64,000 nucleotides of DNA from positions 344,131,010 through 344,195,009 of the forward strand of contig NC_053392.1 in assembly GCF_905171765.1 (NCBI RefSeq), written 5' to 3'. This document shows positions 1 through 10,989 of the stretch, one piece after another. The notes beneath the pieces were generated by a model. The model saw only the letters and a program-made list of their open reading frames with translations, did no database searches and was not told the origin of the DNA. The DNA comes from Bufo bufo (lineage: Eukaryota > Chordata > Amphibia > Anura > Bufonidae). The position numbers and the translations under genes were made by a program. The stretch's first letter is position 1. Every line of letters starts with the position of its first letter.

Positions 1-294
1 CCCCATGGACACACATGTCATGAAGGACACACAGTGTACAACGCAATATACCAATTTTGTAAGAATCTAAAAAAAGTATAATCACAGCAAAAAACAACAA
101 AAACTCTATATGAAAACATGTAGGCAAATACAGAGCATCTCGGGTACGTCTCACTTCTCCAACCTGCAGCATCATTCTTGTCTGTGTATAAAAGAAGAAA
201 AATAAGAAACTGGCTTAATGGTGTTCAAAATACACTAAATACCCTCAAAAAGACACATATCGCATATATAACAATTGTGGGGCAAACTACTCCA

Positions 295-2475
295 CTAAAC
301 ATATAACCCCGGATTGTAATCCGCATTGAGACCATTAGGTCTCAAGCTGTTGAGGGTATAAATCCAAAAGAGCTCTCTTTTTCTCAGGATCAACACCCTG
401 TTACCCCCACGTCTGGGCATGGGAATGTGGTCAATGACCCAACATTTGAGATCTCTTTCGGAGTGTTGAAGCTCCGTAAAATGTTTGGCAACAGGGAGGT
501 CCTTTCTTTTTTTGCGTATTGACAATCGATGATTATTCAACCGCGTTCTGAGATCCGTCGACGCTTCACCCACATATAATAATTTACACGGACAGATCAA
601 AACGTAAATTACATAGTTTGAATTGCATGTAAGGTGAAATCGGATAGGGTAAGAAACTACAGTGATAGGATGGACAAAGGTAGAACCCCTACCCATGTAT
701 TTGCAATCAATGCAACACAAGCAAGGGAAACTACCCTTGCCATGTGTAGTTAAAGAAGTTTGAACAGACTTGGACCTAGGCCCAATGTCCGCTCTGACAA
801 GTTGATCACGTAGATTCCTAGATCGACAGAAAGAGAAGAGGGGAGGGGATCTAAATTCTACGATCTCACTGTGACACCCACCCAGAATACCCCAATGGCG
901 CTTGATAATGCGATTGATGGCCTCACTTTGCTCCGTATATTTGGAGATGAAGGGTATCCGACTGACGGACCTATCGGACACCCTCCTCTCCAAAGTGCTG
1001 CTCCTGTCTACACCACGGACCTTTTGTATGTGAGACTCCAGGAGCTGGGTGGGATACCCCCTATTCTGAAATTTCTTGGACATGTTGTCCAAGGCCAGAT
1101 CAATCTGTTCAGGTTCAGAAACAATGCGTTTAACTCTGAGAAATTGAGAAAAAGGCAAACTTTTAAGCATACTCCGGGGATGCCCACTGTTAAAACAAAG
1201 AAGGGTGTTTTTATCTGTGGGCTTGGTGTATAACCGTGTATGTAGCTTGCCCTGATTGAAAATGACCGTGGTATCCAGGAACTGCAATTCAGTCTCAGAG
1301 TGTACCAAGGTGAATTGAAGGTCCCTATTGACACTGTTGAGAAATAGATGAAAATCATCAAGTTGGGCAACACTGCCTGTCCATATGAGGAAGATGTCGT
1401 CGATGTATCTCCACCACCGCAGCAAATGGCTGCGGTGGTGTGATACAAGGACGACATCCTCCTCAAAGCACCTCATAAAGATATTCGCATACGTAGGTGC
1501 TACGTTAGATCACATAGCCACGCCCCTTTGTTGTTGAAAAAACGTGTCCTGGAAAAGGAAATAGTTGTATCTTAAAATGATCTGTAGTAGATCAATGATA
1601 AACTGTCTAGCCGCCGTGGAATAAGATGAAGAACCTAACATACGTTCAATGGCACCAATACCCAAATCATGATCAATCGAGGTATATAATGAGGTGACAT
1701 CGAAAGATGCCAGGTGGACCTCATGGACACCAGTAAAATCAATATTATCCAGCCTACACAGGAAATCAGTCGTATCCTGTATATACGACTCCGCCCCTGT
1801 AGCAAAATCATGCAAGACCTTATCAAGAAGGATGGCAATGCAACTAAAGATGGAGTCCGAACTGGACACAATCGGGCGTCCGGGTGGATCAACAAGCGAC
1901 TTGTGCACTTTAGGAAGAATATAAAAAACAGGTGTGACCGGATGGTCAACAGTAAGAAAAGTGCACAAGTCCTCATCAATAGTGCCAGCCAATCTGGCCT
2001 CAGCCAAACATTCCTTGATAAGTCTAGCTATGCCAAATTTGGGGTCAGCCTGAAGGACCGAATAAACATCCTTGTCATCCAGCTGACGTAGAATCTCACT
2101 GATATATTTACTGGTGTCCATGACGACGACAGCGCCACCCTTATCCGCAGGTTTAATTGTCAAAGAAGGGTCCTGTCTGAGTTGGTCAAGTGCTTCAATC
2201 TCCACCTTAGAGACATTAGGATGTTTAAAAACATGATCCTTACAACTCAATTTATACACGTTAATGTCAGCAGTGACAGCAGAAATAAATGCATCAACAG
2301 AGGCCTCATTGACAATGGGGGAAAAATGGCTCTTAATGGACAGATCGAGGCGTCTCAGGGAGAACTCGCTAGCCTCAGGCGCCGCGATCCGTGCCCTAGT
2401 GTTGAACCATACTTTTAACTTGATTCTGCGAAAAAATTTGCTGGTCTGAGCTCTGGTTTTGTTGATTCTGGACAC
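295..2475 (-). pseudogene. Penelope-like reverse transcriptase with GIY-YIG endonuclease, one in-frame stop
   Basis: The protein would copy the element RNA into DNA at a nick made by its own endonuclease. Two open segments, 1510-2475 (321 codons) and 295-1476, are in the same frame and separated only by a TGA at 1510-1512 and 11 sense codons. Visible motifs, in order, are KPADKGGAVVV (about residue 108), YILPKVHK, PGRPIVSS, SFDVTSLYTSI (catalytic Asp), then after the stop YIDDIF (the second catalytic block). Near the C terminus is a GIY-YIG-like core (VIYVLICPC and LLYVG, then an Arg-rich helix). This order is diagnostic of Penelope-like elements. The stop falls between the motif holding the first Asp and the YIDD box, so the copy should be inactive unless the stop is read through. 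The N-terminal start is uncertain: the frame continues upstream of 2475 without a clear ATG. Confidence 0.88.
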
Positions 2476-2974
2476 AGTTGGTTCTACGGTGGAGCAATGA
2501 CATCTTGAAAATGGCCGACACAGCTTTTGATACTCATGCGCATGCGCCGGTTACGTCACTTGAGGAAGTTACATCTTATTCCTCACGCGACTTGGCGCCT
2601 GCGCATTGTATCCACCTGAACGCCGGACGTGGCGGCTATTGACATGTGTGGCATCGAGCGACATCGGGTAGGTCATTGCTCCTCCTCCCTTTGGCAGCAT
2701 CGTTTTGTCCTTCCCACTTATTATATATTCCAGGATACACCTGATGTTTATTGATTCGTCAATTTACCTTTATGCACTTTATTGCGTTTACGCATTGATT
2801 TTATAATGTATTTGACATATACCACTGATTTATTGACATATTGTACACTGATATACTTATGTTTTTATGTATCACATATGCACTATTTGCACTTTATTGT
2901 ATTTGGCTGATAATTGATCACATTGTGATGTCATAGGGGTTGGCCTATATATACCCCCTTTTGTATTGTGTTCA

Positions 2975-3016
2975 TTGCTTGACAAAGGCTCTTGTATGAG
3001 CTGAAACGTTGCCATC
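2975..3016 (+). ncRNA. Degenerate hammerhead-like motif in Penelope-type flank
   Basis: A TTGACAAA block, a short hairpin (GCTC paired with GAGC around a TTGTAT loop) and GAAACGTT follow in the order of a type I hammerhead core. The first block departs from CTGANGA and stem I is poor, so self-cleavage is unlikely. Hammerhead motifs are known in terminal repeats of Penelope-like elements. The orientation is opposite to the neighbouring reverse transcriptase gene. Confidence 0.4.
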
Positions 3017-3156
3017 CACATGGGTGAATAAACACCATCTACTTTTACCTGGAGTGCTGTCCGTTTTTCATCTACTATTGACGGGGTAAGCTGCTACATC
3101 CCTGGACATAGCACCCTTTCTGTGTTGTTCTTCCGGTGCCGCCATTGTTTTTCTTT

Positions 3157-3161
<5 letters not shown>

Positions 3162-3191
<30 letters not shown>
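3162..3191. repeat. (TA)n microsatellite
   Basis: About fifteen uninterrupted TA dinucleotides, followed by A-rich AAAAT repeats. It lies between the Penelope-like block and the next transposon. Confidence 0.95.
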
Positions 3192-3196
<5 letters not shown>

Positions 3197-3288
3197 AAAT
3201 AAAAAAAATCGCAAAATGGGGCTTTTGTGACTTTTTGGGTCCAGTTGTGCAAACTTTTTTTCAACTTTTTGCATTTTTACACCACTTA

Positions 3289-4055
3289 GGGCCCTTTCAC
3301 ACTTGCGTTCTTTTCTTCCGGCACAGAGTTCCGTCGTCGGGGCTCTATGCCGGAAGAATCCTGATCAGGATTATCCCCATGCATTCTGAATGGAGAGAAA
3401 TCCGTTCAGGATGCATCAGGATGTCTTCAGTTCCGGAACGGAAAGTTTTTTGGCCGGACAAAATACCGCAGCATGCTGCGTTTTTTGCTCCGGCCAAAAA
3501 TCCTGAACACTTGCCGCAAGGCCGGATCCGGAATTAATGCCCATTGAAAGGCATTAATCCGGATCCGGCCTTAAGCTAAACGTCGTTTCGGCGCATAGCC
3601 GGATCCGACGTTTAGCTTTTTCAGAGTGGTTACCATGGCTGCCGGGACGCTAAAGTCCTGGCAGCCATGGTAAAGTGTAGTGGGGAGCGGGGGAGCAGTA
3701 TACTTACCGTCCGTGCGGCTCCCCGGGCGCTCCAGAGTGACGTCAGGGCGCCCCACGCGCAGGGATGACGTGATCACATGGACACGTCATCCATGCGCAT
3801 GGGGCGCTCTGACATCATTCTGGAGCACCCCGGGAGCCGCACGGACTGTAAGTATACTGCTCCTCCGCTCCCCACTACTACTATGGCAGCCAGGACTTTA
3901 ATAGCGTCCTGGCTGCCATTGTAACACTGAACGCATTTTGAAGACGGATCCGTCTTCAAATGCTTTCAGTTCACTTGCGTTTTTCCGGATCCGGCGTGTA
4001 ATTCCGGCAAATGGAGTACACGCCGGATCTGGACAACGCAAGTGTGAAAGAGCCC
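3289..4055. mobile_element. Palindromic MITE, TTA target duplication (copy 1)
   Basis: The ends are inverted repeats: GGGCCCTTTCACACTTGCG on the left, and its near complement (GGGCTC variant) on the right. They are flanked by TTA at 3286-3288 and 4056-4058. A 3-bp TWA duplication is the signature of PIF/Harbinger-type elements, so I infer that class. The interior is CpG-rich and itself palindromic around 3785, where an imperfect inverted repeat carrying CACGTCATCC-type sequence folds back. No transposase is present. A near-identical copy in the same orientation lies at 46080-46855. Confidence 0.9.
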
Positions 4056-4058
4056 TTA

Positions 4059-4695
4059 CTTCAGTTTTGAAGTATGGGTTGAAAAGTAGGTGTTATTAGC
4101 TATGTTAATGAGTTTCACTCCAGATTTTTCAAAAAGTCACAATCTCAAGCCAGAAGGATGGTGGAGTAGAAAAATTAAAGTAGTATTTCTAGACAAAAGT
4201 GTTAGGTTTAAGGATGAGACACATTTATCAGACAAGGGACATTTAATAAATGTGGTAAAAAGTACTCCAACACAAACTTAAGCAAAACTGCCTTCTAAAG
4301 TTCCCCTCATGATAAATTCCCCCCTTGGAGTGCTGTGATTAGTGTGCAATTAGTGCAGTAGGGGTCAGAGCTAGGAATGCCAGATGAAGATGGTAAGGGA
4401 AATCTTACCCATGGAACACTGCACTGATCTATTAAATGTGTTGTACATTTAGAGCCCGGGGCAACTATTTATATTCCATTTTATTGCATGTGTTATAAGC
4501 CAAGTCTGCTTGTGCACTAAATTAAGTCAATAATTTCAAGATATGGGCACATGTGCAGTTATCTGTGTAGTTTCTAAAATATTTTTTAATCCAAATTTAT
4601 GAGTGCATTATAAAAATGTATTGAAAATCAACTAATGTATAACAGACATTGCTTTTGAATTGTGGTTCAACAGAAACAAATAATGGAATTGGCCT
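4059..4695. other. No recognised feature
   Basis: AT-rich DNA without a coherent reading frame, inverted repeat or tandem array that I can see. It may be host intergenic sequence. Confidence 0.5.
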
Positions 4696-5650
4696 GGGCA
4701 AAATGATGGTACCCTTAAATAAATTTAGTTGTACAACCTTTTGAGGCAATCACTGCAATCAACCGATTTCTGTAACTCACATTGAGACTTCTGTACTTGT
4801 CCACAAGTATTCTGGCCCACTCTTCATAAGCAAACTGCTCCAGCTGTCTCAGGTTTGAAGGGAGACTGCATGTTTCAGCTCCTTCTAAAGATGTTCAATA
4901 GGATTTAGATCAGGGTTCATAGAAGGCAACTTCATGATAGTCAAGTGCTTTACTCTTAGCCATTTTCGGATGTTTTTAGCTGTGTTCTTTGGGTCATTAT
5001 CCTGTTGGAAGACCCATGACCTGTGACTGAGATCAAGCTTTCTCACATCGGGCAACACATTTCACTCCAGAATGCCTTAATAGTCTTGAGATTTCATTGT
5101 ACCCTGCACAGATTCAAGACACCTTGTGCCAGATGCATCTGTGAACATAGTGCTGATGTGTCTTGTCAAAAAGCTCCAGTTTTGTCTCATATGTCAAAAG
5201 GACATTCTCCCAGAAGCTTTGTCACTTGTCAATATGCATTTTGGCAAATTCCAGTCTTGCTTTTTTATGATTTGCTTTCCACCTTGGTCATCTTCCGTTT
5301 GGCTAAGACAGCGATGGATGGTGCAATCTGACACTGGTGTACCTTGACCTTGGAGTCCACCTCTAATCTATTTAAAATTTCTTCAAGGCTCCCTGGTTAC
5401 CATTCATATTAGATATCTCCTCAATTTGTCATCAATTTTCCTCTTCAGCCACATCCATGGTGGTCTACAGTCCAGTAGACCTTACATTTTTGAATAATAT
5501 GTGCGACTGTAGTAACAGGAACATCAAGCTGTTGGAGATGATCCTATAGCCTTTACCTTTAACATGTTTGTCTATCATTTTCTTTCTAATCTACTAAAAC
5601 AACTCTCTCCTTAGTTTTGTTTTGTCCATGTTCAGTGTGTTACAACAGCA
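4696..5650 (-). pseudogene. Decayed Tc1-like transposase relic
   Basis: Translating the minus strand in shifting frames gives Tc1 landmarks: a helix-turn-helix region near 5470-5560 (a KGKGYRxISNSL-like stretch), a second-Asp block (HRSWVFQQDNDPKNT) near 5000-5030, NPDLNPIEHL near 4900, and a C-terminal tail (RLIAVIASKGCTTKFI) ending near 4720. Many frameshifts and stops interrupt it, and I found no clean terminal inverted repeats. It is the oldest-looking Tc1 copy in the window. Confidence 0.75.
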
Positions 5651-5781
5651 CAGTGACTACTATTCACCCTTTAAATAGGCAAACTGACTGATTATATGTT
5701 TGAAGATTCCTGTGAATTACAGGACACAGCTCTTCTCCCAGTACTCAATATAGTGTACCTTCTGCCCAATAGTCAGAGTAA

Positions 5782-6073
5782 GGGTTTATGCACATGACCA
5801 TGATTGGCCCAAGAAACACAGTCCATGTGTCGGCTGCATCTCCCAGGCTGAACCTAGCTCCCCTGACCCGACTTTCATAGTAATTTATGATACAGCCAGG
5901 CTATCAGATTGTGGGGCTATTGCAATCATGTTATTACAGTACAATAGCCCCATAATCAGATAAATTGCTATCATACAGTCATTTTAGGTCAGGAGAGCTG
6001 TGGTCAGCACAGGAAATGTGGCCGATACTTGGACTATGTTTCCTGGGCTGATCATGGTCATGGGAATCAGCCC
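5782..6073. mobile_element. Small MITE with imperfect inverted ends
   Basis: The left end GGGTTTATGCACATGACCA pairs with the right end read in reverse (GGGCTGATTCCCATGACCA). The flanks are TAA on the left and TTA on the right, so a TWA duplication is possible but mutated. The interior also folds (ATCAGATTG and its partners around 5910-5960). No coding capacity. Confidence 0.7.
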
Positions 6074-7064
6074 TTATGCTTCCTTCCTATCCCAAGTAGT
6101 CACAGAGGTTTTTACCCTCTTTACTCAGGTCATAGCAGCACTCTTTATCCTGTGTCCCTAACAGCTTTGTTAAAATTGTTATGAATGAATGTGAATGTAC
6201 TCTGTGCATGTACAATAACAGGGATACAAGTGCAGCTAAAGACAGAGTATAACACAGCTCGCAAATGTAATCAGTTTGAAACTTAAAAAAATTATTCCAA
6301 CAAGACAGTGTAATTGACTAGGGGGTATTAATAAATCACACTAATGACTATAGCTATAAATGGGGACTTCTGGTGTAAAAGTTTAAGATTTTGCAATCAT
6401 AATTGAAAAATCGATTTCTCCCAGCTAACACTTAAGTGTTCATGTCATGTTACTTGATTAACACAAACCTTTCAGGCATTCATACCTTATAGCTCCTACA
6501 ATAAAATCTTATTGCTTTCTGTATCTGATGGAGAACATTTGACCATGTGTTCCATTATTGCTATGAAATACACAGCTTTCAAGACCTTGCAGCCCAATCC
6601 AATCCTGCCAAACTCACAATTTCTCCCCTGCTGTAACTCTCTGCTGTTCCTTTATAACTCCTGTGCTCCTCCGAGCATTGGTAACTATGTGATGTATTGT
6701 TTTCGAACCCTATTTTCACCAAATGGCAATCTTAAAAAATGCATGTATCCTGGTATTCCTATACAGCCCCAGGCACAAATTCTACTCTCTCATAAAAGCA
6801 AATTGTAGCTTTCTAATAATAGGTGACATCCATGATATAGTAATATACCCCACTATAACAAGATGTTTGTTTCTTGAAAAGAAAACACAAGATGACACTT
6901 TAAAAAGGCATAGTTATAGTTTATTATAGTTTAGTACACAACCATGTTATATATTTCTTTTGCATTATATGTATAAACATTATAAGATCGTCTGTAATAG
7001 TGTATATCAAATTCATACATATTTGCTTTTTGTTTTTTGTTTTTTACGTAAAGAGGACCTATTT
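6074..7064. other. No recognised feature
   Basis: AT-rich sequence with only short chance reading frames. No inverted repeat pair, tandem array or transposon motif was found. Confidence 0.5.
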
Positions 7065-7262
7065 GGCCCAGTTCACACTTCGGTTACTTGGTCAGTTATT
7101 TCCATCAGTTATTGTGAGCCAAAACTAGTAGTGAAGGCTACTTAGAGATGAGGTTAAAGAACAAAATTCCTCCTGTTCTGTGTTTTTGACCCAAACCTGG
7201 TTTTGGGACACAATAACTGATGGAAATAACTGACCAAATAACTGAAGTGTGAACTCAGCCCA
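7065..7262. mobile_element. 198-bp MITE with long inverted repeats
   Basis: About 45 bp at each end are complementary: GGCCCAGTTCACACTTCGG on the left, and CGAAGTGTGAACT-type sequence read back from the right. The TTATTTCCATCAGTTATT block is also shared by both arms. The interior is about 100 bp and non-coding. A diverged relative appears to have been split by the Tc1 element at 14075-15124. Confidence 0.8.
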
Positions 7263-7339
7263 ATCCCTTTTTGAAGTATATGGTATATTTATATGGTATG
7301 TTGGTACTGTATGACAGTATGTTTTTATTGTGTGTGCAA

Positions 7340-7619
7340 AAAACTGTCTAAGGTTACTTTCACATTTGAGATCCGCTATTGAGATCCGTCATAGAAAAAT
7401 ATTTTTATATTTTAATAGTACAAGTATTTTCACAGGCAGCAATATCCATAATGTTTATTTTTTTAATTGTTTATGTACTTTTATTTTACTTTTGGGGCAT
7501 TAGCATCGGAGTCTATTAGCACCACACTCAAGTTCCTAAGTTTAAAACATCAGGCACCCAGTGGCTATGGCACCCGCTGCATGCGTGAGTGGCGTAAGTC
7601 CCGACCGCAAATGTATATT
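7340..7619. other. Half of a MITE-like end, otherwise unassigned
   Basis: GGTTACTTTCACATTTGAG near 7353 resembles the ends of the ACTTTCACAC-type MITEs in this window, but I found no partner end. The rest, to 7619, is unassigned. Confidence 0.35.
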
Positions 7620-8480
7620 GTGAGGGATTAGCTCTTTTTCGGGGGTCATTCTTACAATCATCTCCACAACAGCCGGGTTGCAAGTCCGAACGTGAGGTTT
7701 ATTTTCACAGAACAAACACAAAACAGCAAAACAAACACCTTGCCCGTCTGGGCTCTAACTAAACAGGAGTATTCCTACCTCACTTATAAGGCCGTTCACA
7801 CACGGTACGACCATGCGACTTTTCCAGCCTGTTCTCCAGGACTTCCTAGGCTGTAACAAAGTCCAGTGCTTTTTGGGCATTGTGGCTCAGAAGTCTGCCT
7901 GTCTCTGGCCTTGCAACAGTCACTTCCCGGACCTCACGGATGCCCCCAACGTTCCGGCTAACACCTAGCCCCGTGTACCCTCGAACACTCTCCCAGAGAC
8001 TCCAGCAGACCTCTGTTGCACAATGAATCTCTGATAACACACACTCGCCTGACTGACACACTGGGAGGTGCTTTATCACAGCCTGATTAGAGCAGGCCTC
8101 ACCTGCAATCACCTCAGGTGAAAGGGAATACGCGTGCTGGAAGAGTGTGGACTGGCAGCTCCCTCTACCAAGCCTAACTGCCAGTTCAAGTAAAATCCAG
8201 CCCAGAAAATTTATACAAAACTGTCTCAGCAAACTATGCTTTTGCTGATACCACTGCCACTCTCTGTATTTTATCTGTCTAACCCATCTGAGGTACCCGA
8301 GTGGGACAACACGCCTTCCAGCACTGTACACCTTACCACAATATATACGTAAAGCGGTCGGGAATAGGTTAAACAAATGGTACAAAAACACAAACATAAT
8401 CAGAATCAAGCTGGACATACAGGTAGGGAACAGTGCAGACCTATTCTCACCCGACCACAGACCCCAACTGGTCGACAGTC
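7620..8480 (-). mobile_element. LTR-like sequence, minus strand
   Basis: Read on the minus strand, this stretch has a TATA-like CTTATAAG (near 7790) followed about 90 bp later by AAAATAAACC, spaced like an LTR promoter and polyadenylation signal. At 8466-8490 it carries a GGACTGTCGACCAGTTG motif that recurs in the LTR-like block at 34440-34906. That motif resembles the R/U5 region of Gypsy-type LTRs in frogs as I remember them. Ends and target duplication were not resolved. The 190-codon open frame inside (7846-8418) has no family resemblance and I do not call it a gene. Confidence 0.45.
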
Positions 8481-8761
8481 CCTATGCTTGCTGAGTGCAG
8501 GCACCTAGTGCAAGCACCCGCAGTAAGAACTGCAAGAAGCTGTTCACACAGCTGGAACCCAAGCAGACAGAAATCAAGGTCATGAACAAACTAGATCAAA
8601 GACACATAATCAGGATCAGAATCAGGATTAAGGAATCAATCAGAACCCATGCGGATCAGGATACAGGGTGCATGGCGTTCATAGGCAGCTCTCAGATCTA
8701 AATAGCAGAGTGATTAAGACACCTGACTACCTGATGTTCAGACACATCAATCAGGGAAACA
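8481..8761. other. Continuation of LTR-like DNA, boundary unclear
   Basis: Contains short ATCAGGATCAGAATCAGG repeats near 8610-8660 and no coding signal. It may belong to the element at 7620-8480. Confidence 0.35.
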
Positions 8762-8765
8762 TTAA

Positions 8766-9538
8766 ACAGGTTGTCCGCATTTTGCTATTGATGACCTATC
8801 CTCAGGATAGGTCATCAATATTAGATCGGCTTGGGTCTCATTCCTGGCACCCCTAACCAATTAGCTGTTTGAAGAGAAGGCAGCGCTCATACAAGTGCTG
8901 CCTTCTCTGTTTACCTGCTCGCCACAGCGGTTGCAGTGGTGTACAGCGATCCCTCAAGATACAATGGCCTCAGGATACAAATTTTTTAAACATACAATGG
9001 TCTTTTCTGTGCCAATGTAAGTTGAAACCAGACGAAACATACAATGTCTCAGACTCAGATTCAACTCATCACTTCTCTGGTAAAATAGTTGCTAGTTGCT
9101 AGTTAGCAGCTTTTCCTGACTGTTATATGTAAGGACTTGTTTTATCTTCCTTAGTTATCTGCTTATTTTTCTTAAATCTTCATTTTCGCTTATCTTGGAT
9201 GACATTTTGGGGCTTTGGAACCGATTACTCAACTTATAATGGTTTTAACATTCAATGGTCCACCTGGAACCAATTAATATTGTATCTTCAGGGACCACTG
9301 TATGGCATCCCCATTCACATCTATGGGACAGCTCCTTCCAATAAACTTAAACAAACACAGCTGTCCCATAGAAGTGAATGGGGACGTCATATACCTGCTC
9401 ACCACTGCACAGATAGGAGCATTGCCTTCTTTTCAAACAGCTGATCGGTGGGGGAAGGGGGGGTTGGACCCCCGGTTATCAGATATTGATGACCTATCCT
9501 GAGAAAAGGTCATAAATAGTAAAAAGCAGGCAACCCCT
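8766..9538. mobile_element. TTAA-flanked palindromic element
   Basis: TTAA at 8762-8765 and at 9539-9542 flank inverted ends that share AGGTTG-type sequence and TATTGATGACCTATCC blocks. A 4-bp TTAA duplication is typical of piggyBac-type transposition, so I infer a non-autonomous member. A perfect hairpin (GATGACCTATCC with GGATAGGTCATC) lies at 8790-8818. A second element occupies 8946-9298. Confidence 0.7.
8946..9298. mobile_element. MITE nested in the TTAA element
   Basis: The ends are inverted: CGATCCCTCAAGATACAAT on the left and its near complement on the right (TGGTCCCTGAAGATACAAT when read back). The interior repeats ATACAATGG and ATTCAATGG words. It interrupts the palindrome of the host element, so it is the younger insertion. 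The target duplication is unclear. Confidence 0.7.
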
Positions 9539-9542
9539 TTAA

Positions 9543-10226
9543 CCCTACATAGACGCACAGAGAGCATACAAGTCACAGGGCACTGTTCCCACCCACACAC
9601 AGAAAACAGCAGCCACCATGCAGAACTCAAGCAACCAGTATTCACAGGACTTGTCAACTGCAGCCAGTACGCAAGAGCACAGGTAGCCAGCCTACAAAGC
9701 AATGCTGGTGGCTTACTGTGATACGGCCAAGATAGTACTACCATATGGTACCCAAATGATAAGCAGTATCTAGATACTCCTTCATTAGAGATCAAGGTCC
9801 CTGGTTCAATCTTACAAAAAACAAAAAAATCTATCCTCCTGGTAGAATTTACGCAAAGGGTGCATTAAAATTGCTAGTTACCATATTGATAAAATCTTGT
9901 AGAGAGATGTCAGAATCCTTGTCCAGTGTCTTTTTCTAAAGAAAATATTAGGTTGCATGAAAGTCACTGTAACTGATTTGCTATGGCCTTGACTAAAATC
10001 CATTGCAGGACACTAGTCATCCTAGCTTGCCTTGCTATCTAAGAACCCAGGTACTACAGGGGCTGTGTAATGCAACAAAGTCTGCTGAACCTGCATCACA
10101 ATGCTCCATATTAGTGCCAAATCTAGTTCAATAATGCCATCATACAAAACCCAAATACGTGCAAACTATTTCCAAATAATTAAACTTGGTATCCAAATGG
10201 CAGAGACAACCAGTTCCCACTTAATA
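9543..10226. other. No recognised feature
   Basis: No inverted pair, array or transposon motif seen; the reading frames look like chance. Confidence 0.45.
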
Positions 10227-10234
10227 CTGCTGTG

Positions 10235-10590
10235 CAGTGATGGCAAGTTCGCAGTGTTCACCAACGAACACATGCGGGCTGCCATCTTTAGTAAGATTAG
10301 GCTCACCCGTCCGGTGATGCACAGGTAAGCCCTTACCTGTGCCTGTGCTGCGAGCCGGTCTGAAATCAAATGCGGGCACCGGGAGCCTTGCAGTTCCGAG
10401 AACAGCCCCCGGGGGCCTTCATCGGGCTGTTCTCGGAACTGCGTGCTCCCGGTGACCGCATTAGATTTCAGACTGGCTTGCGGCACAGGTAAGGGCTTAC
10501 CTGTGCATCACCAGACGGGTGAGTCTAACCTTACTAAAGATGGCAGCCCGCATGGGTTCATAGGCAAATACTACGAACTGGCCATCACTG
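10235..10590. mobile_element. hAT-type MITE with perfect 8-bp duplication
   Basis: The ends are CAGTGATGGC and GCCATCACTG, flanked by identical CTGCTGTG at 10227-10234 and 10591-10598. An 8-bp duplication with CAGTG ends is the hAT signature. The whole 356 bp is a near-perfect palindrome centred near 10410, with a GC-rich middle. Its reading frames come from the palindrome. Confidence 0.92.
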
Positions 10591-10898
10591 CTGCTGTGTA
10601 CCATGCTGCATTATAGACCTCAACTATAATACTGTACTATATAGTGCACATTACTTTGTGACATGGGTTCTCATTAGAAAATGGCCTTGTACTCTTTGCA
10701 ACCTCGTGATGGCTTATAATATATTACTGATGAATATTTGGTATAATTAATGAATCAGTAGTAAGAGATTTAGATTGCTGTAATTTCAGTGATGCACAAT
10801 GTATGTTATAGTACAGTATTTCTACACATATACGTGATAAAAATATAAATACAATATAATTCCCACTTTAGCTCAAACATCAAGTTCATGACTGAGCC
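10591..10898. other. No recognised feature
   Basis: AT-rich flank of the MITE; nothing identifiable. Confidence 0.45.
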
Positions 10899-10901
10899 TA
10901 A

Positions 10902-10986
10902 GGGCTCATGCACACGGCCGTTGCCCGGCCGTGGCCGTATTGCGGCCCGCATACAGTGAATGGGCACCGGCTGTGTGCATGAGCCC
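10902..10986. mobile_element. 85-bp TAA-flanked MITE
   Basis: TAA at 10899-10901 and 10987-10989 flanks inverted ends (GGGCTCATGCACACGGCCG and its partner). The ends resemble those of the 45750-46076 element (GGCCTCATGCACACG). At 85 bp it is almost nothing but the two ends. Confidence 0.88.
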
Positions 10987-10989
10987 TAA

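Larger units (their letters stand above)
1..3062 (-). mobile_element. Penelope-like retroelement with non-coding flank
   Basis: The block contains one long minus-strand gene (295-2475) and GC-rich to AT-rich non-coding DNA at 2490-3062. Bases 1-294 lie downstream of the stop codon and show no coding signal; the element probably runs out of the window there. The flank 2490-3062 resembles the terminal segments at 43637-44422 and 62470-63630 in layout: CpG-rich DNA, a TATA-like run, then a hammerhead-like motif. Here that motif reads on the plus strand, opposite to the gene, so the flank may be an inverted terminal repeat or a separate insertion. I could not find target duplications because one side is outside the window. 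Confidence 0.75.

Noticed and set aside
3289..4055. Palindromic middle as a possible origin or regulatory operator
   Set aside because: Explained by the inverted-repeat structure of a MITE that occurs again at 46080.
7846..8418. 190-codon minus-strand open frame
   Set aside because: No motif or family resemblance, and it overlaps LTR-like promoter and polyadenylation features. Probably chance.
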